In this document: positions 34,240 to 41,757 of the stretch, piece after piece
Layout: the number at the start of each line of letters is the position of its first letter
How positions within the stretch are numbered: position 1 is the stretch's first letter
Source: Clostridiales bacterium
GTDB taxonomy: Bacteria; Bacillota; Clostridia; Oscillospirales; Acutalibacteraceae
NCBI GenBank assembly: GCA_022793315.1
Contig: JAAWCO010000025.1
Span: 1-46,344 of the forward strand
Direction: 5' to 3'
Length of the DNA stretch: 46,344 nucleotides
Translations under genes and position numbers: made by a program
The notes under the pieces: generated by a model
The model's input: only the letters and a program-made list of their open reading frames with translations
Databases searched by the model: none
What the model was told of the DNA's origin: nothing

Positions 34240-34836
34240 TCAGACAAAAGAAACCCCACTGGTAAAGCCCATCACGGCCAGCGCGAGAATTCCAAGATAA
34301 ACGAGAGATAGCGGCATTCCGCGGAAGGCCTGGGGAACATCGGGATTATCCGCCTTTTCCCGTGCTTCGGCGGTGAGGACGGAAAGGAGAAAAAAGCCGA
34401 AGGTGCTTCCCAGCGAAAGACCAATCGCCCCCGGCAGGGAGAGCGCAAACTGGTGATTAACCACCAGAGCCACCCCCACTACCATATTGTTCAGCGCAGC
34501 CAGCGGAAGCATCCGGCGCAGGCGGCGATAAAGCGGCGGCAGCTTCTTTTTGAGAAGCAGGGAGGCCCCAATATAAAGCCCTGCCGCAATCGCCACCATG
34601 ATCAGCGGCCGGAACAGCTTGGAAATCGGGTCCACCTTGAGCAACAGATCGACAGGATAGGCGATCAGGACAGTCAGAAGCGAAAAAAGCCCCAAAAGCG
34701 CGGTGAAAAGGGGCAGCTCACCCGGGCGGCGCACGATCCGCAGCATGATGGAGGTGCCGAAGCCCGCCGACAGCACCATATTCTGAAGGAATGCCGCCGC
34801 CAGCAGATAAAAAATCAGCTGCTGAAAGGGATTCAT
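34240..34836 (-). CDS. rnfA: RnfA-like membrane subunit lacking the [2Fe-2S] cysteines
   Basis: A 198-residue protein with six membrane helices that aligns over its full length with RnfA/NqrE: the N-terminal FLQNMVLSAGFG, the central LPLAALNNMVVGVALVV and the C-terminal REKADNPDVPQAFRGMPLSL. In RnfA and NqrE two cysteines (in GICPFLG and TTNCAVLG) help to hold an intramembrane [2Fe-2S] cluster. Here these positions are Ser29 and Asn117. So the fold is kept but the cofactor cannot be held in the usual way. It overlaps rnfE by four bases (ATGA). The gene symbol names the homologue; the function is probably different. Confidence 0.9.
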   Translation of the reverse strand: MNPFQQLIFYLLAAAFLQNMVLSAGFGTSIMLRIVRRPGELPLFTALLGLFSLLTVLIAYPVDLLLKVDPISKLFRPLIMVAIAAGLYIGASLLLKKKLPPLYRRLRRMLPLAALNNMVVGVALVVNHQFALSLPGAIGLSLGSTFGFFLLSVLTAEAREKADNPDVPQAFRGMPLSLVYLGILALAVMGFTSGVSFV

Positions 34837-35567
34837 GAGTTCTCCCTCCTTTTTTCAGCCGCCGCAGGCCGGGAGGTCCGGCGCACATCAAAACGGGCAG
34901 AAAAACGGCTGATCACCGACTTGATCCACTGGAGGAAGGCCGCCATAAAGCCGAGCATAATAAACGCGGCATAAGGCCACGCCGCTTCCGGCAGGGTCAC
35001 CGGCAGGCCGACAGGGATGTTCCACAGCGTTCCATGGGTCGCCAGCTCCCTCAGAGCGGATACCGTGCAAATCACCAGGCCGAAGCCCATAGAGGAGCCC
35101 AGCGCATCCACCAGCGCCGCAGCAGGACGATTGCTCACCGAAAAGCCGCCGGCCCGGTAGGTAAAAATCGTATTGACAGCCATCAGCGGCAAAAACAGAT
35201 ACAGGGCGGCATATACCTCGTTGGAGATACAGCGGTCCACAATCGCAGCCGCACCGATGAGCAGGAAGGAGGCTCCCACCGTATACACAGGTGCGCGCAG
35301 CCAGTCGGGAAGCCGGTCGCCGAAAAACGACATACACAGGCTGCACGGCAGCAGAACGGCGGCTGTGCACAGGGTCAGCACCACGCCGTATTGCAGATTG
35401 ATCCCCACTGCCAGAATCGGACTCAGGCCAATCGCCTGCACCAGGACAATATTGCGCAGCAAAAAGGTATCCATGAAAATGCCCGGCAGCCGCCAGAGCT
35501 CATGGGTTCCAGGCTTCACCGGCCTCGTTTTGGCATGCCGGGGCCCGGACTCATCGGTTGCTCTCAT
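34833..35567 (-). CDS. rnfE: RnfE-like membrane subunit lacking the [2Fe-2S] cysteines
   Basis: A 244-residue protein of the RnfE/NqrD family, about 30 residues longer than usual at the N-terminus, with six helices. It matches at QAIGLSPILAVG, APVYTVGASFLLIG, LPLMAVNTIFTYRAGGFSVSN and SMGFGLVICTVSALREL. The two cluster cysteines of the family (LGxCPTLAV and VNCIILxRAEAF) are Ser49 and Thr133. Some other Cys residues occur (for example around 67-78 and at 113), but not at the known positions. It starts 42 bases after rnfD; the gap is too small for rnfG, which normally sits there. Confidence 0.88.
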   Translation of the reverse strand: MRATDESGPRHAKTRPVKPGTHELWRLPGIFMDTFLLRNIVLVQAIGLSPILAVGINLQYGVVLTLCTAAVLLPCSLCMSFFGDRLPDWLRAPVYTVGASFLLIGAAAIVDRCISNEVYAALYLFLPLMAVNTIFTYRAGGFSVSNRPAAALVDALGSSMGFGLVICTVSALRELATHGTLWNIPVGLPVTLPEAAWPYAAFIMLGFMAAFLQWIKSVISRFSARFDVRRTSRPAAAEKRRENS

Positions 35568-35609
35568 ATCGGTTCACCATACCTTTCACCAGGAATCGTG
35601 GGAATGGGT

Positions 35610-36602
35610 TCATCTTTTCTGTCCCTGCCGGCTCAATCGCCGGATATTGACCAGCCGCCAGCAGAGGCGGTCGATCAGGGGGGAGAAGGCGTTGACCAGC
35701 AGAACGGCAAAGCAGGCACCTTCCTCAAACCGCCCGTAATAACGCAGCGCCATCACCAGCACGCCCGCCAGCACACCATATACCACCCGTCCCAGCCAAT
35801 GGCGCGGAGCGGTCACGGAATCGTTGAGCAAAAACACACCACAGAACAGCAGATAGCCGCTACACAGCTCCAGCATCACGCTGTTCTGCCACCCGCCAGG
35901 CACCCGTGGAAACAAAGCAGCACTCGCTGCACACGCCAGAAGAAACGGCAGTGTAATCAGCGGCGATGCCGTCCGGCGGGAAAACAGATAGAGCGCACAA
36001 GCCGCCAGAACCATGATGCCGGTGGCGCCGATGGGACCGGGAAAATCGCCGGGCAGCAGGGTACTCCACATATAGACAGACTGGCCTCCGCTGGCCAGCT
36101 GGGCCGCGGGAGAAGCCTCTGTAATGATGCCGGCGGTGGTATTCAGCGGCAGGGGTGTGCTCAGGCCCGGGTCTGGATAGAGGAACAGCAGCCCCGAAAA
36201 GCAGAGCGTCACCACGGCCATACCCGCCGCTGCAGGATTAAACAGGTTGCGTCCGGCGCCGCCAAAGGGCATCTTGGCCACCAGAATGGCAAAGGCGGCA
36301 GCTATGGCAGGCATCCAGTAAGGTGAGGCAGGCGACATCAAAAGACCCACCAGCCCGCCCGTCACCGCGGCGGTGCCATCGGAGAGGGAGAGGCGGCGCC
36401 TTCCTATGAGGGAACAGAGCGCTTCGCATACCACCGCCGTGACCATACCGGCCAGCACCAGCAGCACCGGGCGTATGCCATAATAAACCGACGAAAAAAT
36501 ACAGAGCGGTATCATCACAATCAGGACATCCAGACTGCGCATCCCGATTCGCTCATTTTGACGCAGATGGGGCGCATTCCCTTTTTTAAGCGTCATCGTC
36601 AT
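35610..36602 (-). CDS. rnfD: RnfD-like membrane subunit with Ser at the flavin site
   Basis: A 330-residue membrane protein of the RnfD/NqrB family: NAPHLRQNERIGMRSLDVLI at the start, LSDGTAAVTGGLVGLLMSP, FGGAGRNLFNPAAAGMAVV and late FLLNDSVTAPRHWLGRVVYG. The Thr that carries covalent FMN in RnfD lies in an S/G-A-T-P motif; here the aligned segment is ITEASPAAQL, with Ser164 in place of Thr. The phosphate-contacting IGETS motif is IGATG. Ser may still be flavinylated, but no rule says it must be. The start overlaps rnfC by 17 bases; a second in-frame ATG at 36596 is an equally good start. Confidence 0.9.
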   Translation of the reverse strand: MTMTLKKGNAPHLRQNERIGMRSLDVLIVMIPLCIFSSVYYGIRPVLLVLAGMVTAVVCEALCSLIGRRRLSLSDGTAAVTGGLVGLLMSPASPYWMPAIAAAFAILVAKMPFGGAGRNLFNPAAAGMAVVTLCFSGLLFLYPDPGLSTPLPLNTTAGIITEASPAAQLASGGQSVYMWSTLLPGDFPGPIGATGIMVLAACALYLFSRRTASPLITLPFLLACAASAALFPRVPGGWQNSVMLELCSGYLLFCGVFLLNDSVTAPRHWLGRVVYGVLAGVLVMALRYYGRFEEGACFAVLLVNAFSPLIDRLCWRLVNIRRLSRQGQKR

Positions 36603-37857
36603 CCCCCCAGTTCAGGAATATCGTCCCGGCGTTGTCCTGCGCCTCCATCACCCGGACTGCCACGTCGCGTCCGGCAGGGCAGACATGCGAACAGGCCCCG
36701 CAGCCGTCGCATTCACCCGGCAGGAGAACAGAAAGCCGCTCATAATGCATATTTTCCAGCTGCGCCGCAATTTCGCCGGGCAGCAGGCCGGCGTGGCATA
36801 CCTGGGCACAGCGGCCGCAGCCAATACAGGGACGGGAAACGGCGGTCTTCCGCCCGGTCAGCGCCAGCAGACAGGTGATCCCCGGCAAAACGGGAATCTC
36901 CAGATCCTGAATGGCCACGCCGGTCATGGCGTCTCCCAGTACGACATAGTCGGGATCAACAGACAGACCGCAGGCCCGAAGAACCTGATGAACACCGGTA
37001 CCGAAGGGAACACGGATATTCTGAGGCGTCGCCACCGCGTCGCCGGCCACGGTGATCACTACATCACACTGCGGTTCCCCATAAACCACGGCGCGGTATA
37101 ACGCGAGACAGGCCTGCACCCCTATCCGGCACACGGCAACATCTTCGGCGGCATGGGCATAGCGACGGGCGGGGTACCGGCTGCGCACCTGAAACAGCTG
37201 ACTGTGGCGGAGGCGTCTGGCCAGCCGGCGCCGACGTGCCGCCGGAAGCCGGACGGCAATATGCCCGCCCGCGGCCCCCGCCGCCGTTACCGCCAGTGAA
37301 ACACCCTCCTGCACCTGCTCAATGGATTCATTTAAAACAGCCCATGCACTGGAGGCATACGGCTCCTGCTCAGCGGCATCCGCTACCAGAAAATTGCAGC
37401 CGCCGTTCTGCCAGGCGCGCAGCTTTTCATGCAGGGGAATACCGTCCAGCTCGTCAACAATGCCTGCGGTCCGGGCGGCGCCAAGAATCTCCTCCGGTTT
37501 CCACTCACCCATATGGGGACGGGGTGCGGGCTCTGCAGCGTCCACCACCATACAATCCAGAACCGCACAAACCATTTCGCCATATAATGGATGTGTAAGG
37601 GTTCGGGTACCGGCCAGTACGCCGGTGACAGAGGAGATAACAGGTGTCCCCTCCCCCTCCTCGGGCAATCCGATCACCTGACCGCGGATCACACTGGAAT
37701 AGGTGACCAGAGCCGGACGACAGGAGCGGCGGGGGTCGCCTTTTACTGCCAGCGGCAGCAGCACCTGACCGACCGTCTCAATTTCCTCAATCGGTCGGGA
37801 AGCCGCCGGTTCCTTCATCATGGGGAGGCGGACCCCTCTTTTAGTAAATATCGACAT
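36586..37857 (-). CDS. rnfC: RnfC-like peripheral subunit without the NADH/FMN glycine loop
   Basis: A 423-residue protein. The N-terminal lipoyl-like RnfC region (1-100, RGVRLPMMKE and IRGQVIGLPEEGEG) and the SLBB region (VPFGTGVHQVLRACGLSVD, VLGDAMTGVAI) fit RnfC, and two ferredoxin motifs are complete: Cys 344/347/350/354 (CIGCGRCAQVC) and 383/386/389/393 (CDGCGACSHVC). But the GxGGxxFPxxxK loop that binds NADH/FMN is replaced by GIVDELDGIPLHEKL (132-146), and NxxECEPYxT is DAAEQEPYASSA (160-171). So [4Fe-4S] electron transfer may be kept while NADH use looks lost. It is the first gene of the cluster, with AGAGGTG upstream. Confidence 0.88.
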   Translation of the reverse strand: MSIFTKRGVRLPMMKEPAASRPIEEIETVGQVLLPLAVKGDPRRSCRPALVTYSSVIRGQVIGLPEEGEGTPVISSVTGVLAGTRTLTHPLYGEMVCAVLDCMVVDAAEPAPRPHMGEWKPEEILGAARTAGIVDELDGIPLHEKLRAWQNGGCNFLVADAAEQEPYASSAWAVLNESIEQVQEGVSLAVTAAGAAGGHIAVRLPAARRRRLARRLRHSQLFQVRSRYPARRYAHAAEDVAVCRIGVQACLALYRAVVYGEPQCDVVITVAGDAVATPQNIRVPFGTGVHQVLRACGLSVDPDYVVLGDAMTGVAIQDLEIPVLPGITCLLALTGRKTAVSRPCIGCGRCAQVCHAGLLPGEIAAQLENMHYERLSVLLPGECDGCGACSHVCPAGRDVAVRVMEAQDNAGTIFLNWGDDDDA

Positions 37858-37965
37858 CCTTTTTTCACCTCTTGCAAAGAGCTGGTCCGGATACTATCAT
37901 AGGAGCATAGGAGCGCCTTGCCGCCCACGGGGCGGAAAGCAATCTACAACGAGGGAGGTGCAGCC

Positions 37966-38550
37966 GTGCGCATGGAGATGACGGAAAACGGCTGTCTGAA
38001 AATACTGTTGACCGAGGAAGACCTGGAAGGTCTCGGTCTCACCTTTGAGCGTCTGGATTATGACGACCCGGTCACGCGGGACGCCATGAAGCTGCTGCTG
38101 ACCGCTGCCCAGCGGGAAACGGGCTTTGATCCCTCCGGCGGCCTGATCGTGGAGGCGCTGCCGGTGGATCGGGGCTGCCTGCTGCTGTTCACCCCCGCAT
38201 CGGGCAAACGCCGGGTCCGTATGAAGCGCGCGGTGGGACCCTATATTTACGAATTGGATGATGCCGATCAGCTGCTGGGCATGGCCCGCAGCATGGGCCG
38301 CCGTACCGCCCCGGTCGCCGGCAGCTCCCTCTACCGTTTCGGTACAGGATACCGGCTGATTCTTTATCCCTCTGATCCGCTGCCGAAGGGGATGGGGAAC
38401 CTGCTGCTGGAGTTCGCACGGGCGGCGGGAGAAGGGGATGCGGCAGCGGCCTATACCGCCGAGCATGGCCAGCCTATTGTGGTGGGAGATGCCCTTGTCC
38501 AGCTGTGCGGCGCCGCCTCCCGCGGATTGACCGGCGACCTTTCCCAATAG
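37966..38550 (+). CDS. MecA-like adaptor protein
   Basis: A 194-residue protein of the MecA/YpbH adaptor family. The N-terminal domain (MEMTENGCLKILLTEEDLEG; then AMKLLLTAAQRETGF and GLIVEALPV) has the family pattern, and a C-terminal domain with YRFGTGYRLILYPSDPLP is also typical. MecA-type adaptors pass proteins to the ClpC/ClpP protease. GTG 37966 is preferred because GGGAGG is seven bases upstream; ATG 37972 is the alternative and removes two residues. It is divergent from rnfC and convergent with rpe, 16 bases away. Confidence 0.8.
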   Translation: MRMEMTENGCLKILLTEEDLEGLGLTFERLDYDDPVTRDAMKLLLTAAQRETGFDPSGGLIVEALPVDRGCLLLFTPASGKRRVRMKRAVGPYIYELDDADQLLGMARSMGRRTAPVAGSSLYRFGTGYRLILYPSDPLPKGMGNLLLEFARAAGEGDAAAAYTAEHGQPIVVGDALVQLCGAASRGLTGDLSQ

Positions 38551-38566
38551 TCTTCGCTGTAAGATT

Positions 38567-39214
38567 TCAGCCCAGGGCATGCAGAGAATCGACAAAATCC
38601 CTGGGATCGGGATCGGTCAGCAGAGCGCTTCCCGCCACCGCAATATCCGCACCCGCCTTTGCGGCGAGCGGTGCGGTGCAGCGATTGATACCTCCGTCCA
38701 CCTGAAGAACGACAGGCAAGCGGCGGCGGTCGATCTCCGCCCGAAGGGCTGCTGCTTTGGGCAGCATATCGGCCATAAACTGCTGGCCGCCGAAACCCGG
38801 CTCCACCGTCATCACCAGCACCATGTCAATCAGCTCAAGATAGGGGAACACCGCTTCCGCCGGTGTTCCCGGTTTCAGCGTCAGAGCGCTCCTTCGTCCA
38901 AGTGCGCGGATCTTTTCCAGAGCGGGCTTCAGAGGCGAAGCACATTCCAGATGAAGATTCAGGCTGTCCGCACCCGCTGCCGCAAAGGCATCGAGAAGGG
39001 GAGCCGGCTGCTCCATCATGAGATGCACGTCCAGAGGCAGCTCGGTGACAGCACGGATTTTTTCGATCACGGGGGGACCAAAGCTCAGATTGGGCACAAA
39101 TACGCCATCCATCACGTCCAGATGGAGCATATCCGCACCTGACATCTCCATTTTTTTGATTTCCTCTGCCAGATGGGCAAAGTCACAGGTCAGGATAGAA
39201 GGGGCAACTTTCAT
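38567..39214 (-). CDS. rpe: Ribulose-phosphate 3-epimerase
   Basis: A 215-residue TIM-barrel enzyme converting ribulose 5-phosphate to xylulose 5-phosphate in the pentose phosphate pathway. Motifs: MKVAPSILTCDFAHLAEEI, LHLDVMDGVFVPNLSFGPP, DVHLMMEQP, VMTVEPGFGGQQFM and VDGGINRCTAPLAAKAGAD. ATG 39214 gives the conserved N-terminus; AAGGA is about eleven bases upstream. It is divergent from the split transketolase genes, which supply the next pathway step, across a 530-base region. Confidence 0.95.
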   Translation of the reverse strand: MKVAPSILTCDFAHLAEEIKKMEMSGADMLHLDVMDGVFVPNLSFGPPVIEKIRAVTELPLDVHLMMEQPAPLLDAFAAAGADSLNLHLECASPLKPALEKIRALGRRSALTLKPGTPAEAVFPYLELIDMVLVMTVEPGFGGQQFMADMLPKAAALRAEIDRRRLPVVLQVDGGINRCTAPLAAKAGADIAVAGSALLTDPDPRDFVDSLHALG

Positions 39215-39332
39215 GAAAACAGAATCCTTCTTTTCAGAAGACTGTCGTTGATCGACCGAAAGTAACAGAAAAGGGAGTTGCCAGCAGGAGTGATTTGCTC
39301 CGGCCGCCAATGACAGCTTCTTAATTTTATCT

Positions 39333-39361
39333 ATTTTACCTGATATGCCGAAAAAGGTCAA
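39333..39361 (-). promoter_or_regulatory. Promoter of rpe
   Basis: On the minus strand TTGACC (39356-39361) and TAAAAT (39333-39338) are 17 bases apart. The leader to the rpe ATG is about 110 bases. Confidence 0.75.
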
Positions 39362-39477
39362 TCTCTTTCTCCTGCCGGTTTTTCCCTGTATCCGGCCTTT
39401 GTGGTTTTCGGCGGAAATCCGTTTTCAGAAAAAGAAAAGCTTTAACAGATTGCAGCCTGTTCTTTTTCAGAAAAGTA

Positions 39478-39486
39478 TGTTATAAT
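39478..39486 (+). promoter_or_regulatory. Extended -10 promoter upstream of transketolase
   Basis: TGTTATAAT (TG-N-TATAAT) is a perfect extended -10 element; no good -35 box is seen at 17 bases (TGTTCT). Transcription would start near 39493, about 255 bases before the transketolase ATG. Confidence 0.7.
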
Positions 39487-39489
39487 GAC

Positions 39490-39634
39490 CCACAGCCCAA
39501 GGCTTAATACTTACCTGAGTCACCCGGTAGCCGTATTCCTGAAAATGCCTGCCGGTATTTTCTCCAACTTCATCTGGAGCAGCGCCGTATTGTGTTGTTA
39601 TTTTCGCTGTGGCGCGTCTGCGCCCTCGATTTTT
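39490..39634 (+). ncRNA. Candidate structured small RNA or leader upstream of transketolase
   Basis: It starts at the predicted start site of the promoter above. CCACAGC (39490-39496) pairs with GCTGTGG (39606-39612), closing a domain of about 120 bases with internal pairs (CCGGTA 39524-39529 with TGCCGG 39550-39555; CTCCA with TGGAG around 39562-39578). GGCGC/GCGCC (39611-39624) followed by CTCGATTTTTG resembles a terminator. A stand-alone small RNA, a 6S-like RNA or an attenuating leader are all possible; I do not recognise any known riboswitch core. Confidence 0.5.
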
Positions 39635-39654
39635 GTTTGAATGATCAGGCTTTT

Positions 39655-39710
39655 ATGAGCCTCAGCTTCTGCCGAAGGGAGAATCCTCTGGCGGTCGGTT
39701 GAGGAGTCAT
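39655..39710 (+). promoter_or_regulatory. Leader hairpin before transketolase
   Basis: ATGA and CCTCA (39655-39663) pair with TGAGG and TCAT (about 39700-39710), with an inner GCC/GGC pairing. It has no T-run and lies 40 bases before the start codon, so it may affect translation or mRNA stability. Confidence 0.45.
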
Positions 39711-39749
39711 GTTATTCCGTACAGGTAAACAGGAAAGGATGTTCAGTTG

Positions 39750-40595
39750 ATGGAGGAAGCCCTGAAAAAACAGCTGGCCGCGGCGGCCGTCCGCATCCGA
39801 ATGAGTGTGATCAACGGCACCTACCATGCGAAAAGCGGCCATCCGGGCGGTTCGTTATCTGTAGCCGACCTGATGGCATATCTGTATTTTGCCGAGATGC
39901 GGGTGGACCCTCAGAATCCCCGCTGGCCCGACCGTGACCGGTTGGTACTCTCCAAGGGCCACACTGCCCCCGCCCTGTATGGGGCGCTGGCGCTCAAAGG
40001 ATTCTTCCCTCTGGAGGAAATCGCTTCTCTCCGTCATACCGGCGCCATGCTGCAGGGTCATCCGGATATGAAGAAAACCCCCGGTGTGGATATGTCCACC
40101 GGTTCGCTGGGTCAGGGGATTTCCGCCGCTGCCGGCATGGCGCTGGCGGGAAAGCTGGACGGCTCCGGTTACCGCGTATATGCCGTGCTGGGAGACGGTG
40201 AGATAGAGGAGGGGCAGGTTTGGGAAGCCGCCATGTTCGCTTCCCATAAAAAGCTCGACAACCTCTGTCTGATCGTGGACAACAATGATCTTCAGATTGA
40301 CGGCACGCTGGAGGAGGTCAATTCCCCCTATCCCATCCCTGAAAAATTCGCCGCCTTCGGTTTCCATGTGGCGGAGATTGACGGCAGCAGCTTTGAACAG
40401 ATGGAAGCCGCCTTCCGCTCCGCCCGTGAGGAAAAGGGACGGCCCACCGCCATTATTATGAGGACAATAAAGGGCAAGGGCGTCTCCTTTATGGAAAATC
40501 AGGTCGGCTGGCACGGCGTCGGTCCCAATAAGGAACAGGCAGAACAGGCGCTCGCCGAGCTGGAGACCGTTTTGCAGGAGCTTCAGCAGAGCTGA
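39750..40595 (+). CDS. tktN: Transketolase, N-terminal subunit
   Basis: A 281-residue subunit holding the thiamine-diphosphate pyrophosphate domain: YHAKSGHPGGSLSVADLMAY, LSKGHTAPALYGALALKG, GSLGQGISAAAGMALAG and GDGEIEEGQVWEAA followed by NLCLIVDNNDLQIDG (metal and diphosphate binding). Split transketolases are normal in many anaerobes; the second half is the next gene, 66 bases on. The enzyme moves two-carbon units between pentose and triose phosphates. ATG 39750 follows AGGAAAGGA by ten bases; TTG 39747 would add one residue. TPP made from the thiamine taken up by ThiT is the cofactor. Confidence 0.95.
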   Translation: MEEALKKQLAAAAVRIRMSVINGTYHAKSGHPGGSLSVADLMAYLYFAEMRVDPQNPRWPDRDRLVLSKGHTAPALYGALALKGFFPLEEIASLRHTGAMLQGHPDMKKTPGVDMSTGSLGQGISAAAGMALAGKLDGSGYRVYAVLGDGEIEEGQVWEAAMFASHKKLDNLCLIVDNNDLQIDGTLEEVNSPYPIPEKFAAFGFHVAEIDGSSFEQMEAAFRSAREEKGRPTAIIMRTIKGKGVSFMENQVGWHGVGPNKEQAEQALAELETVLQELQQS

Positions 40596-40661
40596 CAGCT
40601 CTTTGGGGCGTCCCCCGGCTATCCGACCGAAACTGATAGTACAGAAAGGCTGGAAATAACG

Positions 40662-41609
40662 ATGGCGGAACAGATAAAAAAAGCGACCCGGGACGCCTAT
40701 GGCGAGGGTCTGGTGGCGCTGGGTGCAGAGCTTCCCAATCTGGTGGTGCTGGATGCGGACCTGGCGGGAGCCACTAAAACCGGCATGTTCAAAAAGGCGT
40801 ATCCCGACCGCTTTTTTGACTGCGGTATCGCAGAACAGAATATGATGGGAATCGCGGCAGGACTTGCCACCGCGGGGAAAATCCCTGTGGCCGCCTCCTT
40901 CGCCATGTTTGCGGCCGGCCGCGCCTATGAGCAGGTACGCAACACCATCGGCTATCCCCATCTGAATGTGAAAATCGGCGCTACCCACGCCGGAATTTCG
41001 GTAGGGGAGGACGGCGCTACCCATCAGTGCTGTGAGGATATCGCGCTGATGCGGACCATTCCCGGTATGACCATTCTCAATCCTGCCGACTATGTGGAAG
41101 CCGGACAGGCCCTTCGGGCCGCCGTCGCCATGGATGGTCCAGTTTATCTGCGTTTCGGTCGGCTGGCTATCCCGATTATTTTTAACAGCGATTACCGATT
41201 TGAAATTGGAAAGGGCGTCCAACTCACTGAGGGAGACGATGTCACCATTGTCGCAACCGGCCTTCTGGTAAATGAAGCGCTGATTGCCGCTGAACAGCTG
41301 AAAAATGAAGGAATCGCCGCCCGGGTGATCAATATGGCAACCGTTAAACCGCTGGACAAGGCGATTCTCGCCAAAGCTGCCGCAGAAACCGGTCTGATTG
41401 TCACGGCGGAGGAACACAGCATCATCGGCGGGCTGGGAAGCGCCGTTGCCGAGGCAGCTTGTGAATCCACTCCTGTGCCGGTGATACGGATCGGGGTAAA
41501 CGACGAGTTCGGCAAATCCGGACCGGCAGTTGAGCTTTTGCAGGTGTTCGGTCTCTGCGCCGCCAACATCGCCGCCCGAACCAGAGAAGCCGTCCAAGCC
41601 AAAAAATAA
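40662..41609 (+). CDS. tktC: Transketolase, C-terminal subunit
   Basis: A 315-residue subunit with the pyrimidine-binding domain (AEQNMMGIAAGLATAGKIPV contains the catalytic Glu; THAGISVGEDGATHQCCEDI) and the C-terminal transketolase domain (ARVINMATVKPLDKAIL, AEEHSIIGGLGSAVAE). It forms the active enzyme with the preceding N-terminal subunit. GAAAGG(C)TGG precedes the ATG weakly. The unit ends at the terminator 41627-41655. Confidence 0.95.
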   Translation: MAEQIKKATRDAYGEGLVALGAELPNLVVLDADLAGATKTGMFKKAYPDRFFDCGIAEQNMMGIAAGLATAGKIPVAASFAMFAAGRAYEQVRNTIGYPHLNVKIGATHAGISVGEDGATHQCCEDIALMRTIPGMTILNPADYVEAGQALRAAVAMDGPVYLRFGRLAIPIIFNSDYRFEIGKGVQLTEGDDVTIVATGLLVNEALIAAEQLKNEGIAARVINMATVKPLDKAILAKAAAETGLIVTAEEHSIIGGLGSAVAEAACESTPVPVIRIGVNDEFGKSGPAVELLQVFGLCAANIAARTREAVQAKK

Positions 41610-41626
41610 AAGGCTGCTGATTCTTG

Positions 41627-41655
41627 CGGGCCCCCTCTGGCGGGGCCCGCCTTTC
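41627..41655 (+). terminator. Terminator of the transketolase operon
   Basis: GCGGGCCCC (41627-41635) pairs with GGGGCCCGC (41643-41651), then CTTTC. A very stable stem with a short U-tract, 17 bases after the stop. Confidence 0.8.
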
Positions 41656-41757
41656 ACGTCTTTATGGTCAGGAAAATCGCCGCAAAGCATTTTGGACTCC
41701 TCTTCCTCTGTTCACCCCTTCCCGAAGGTTCGCCGGTTTTTACTGCATCATACCTGT

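Larger units (their letters stand above)
39215..39749. other. Divergent regulatory region between rpe and transketolase
   Basis: 535 bases without a gene. It carries the rpe promoter (39333-39361), an extended -10 promoter (39478-39486), a candidate small RNA or leader (39490-39634) and a second leader hairpin (39655-39710). Confidence 0.7.
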
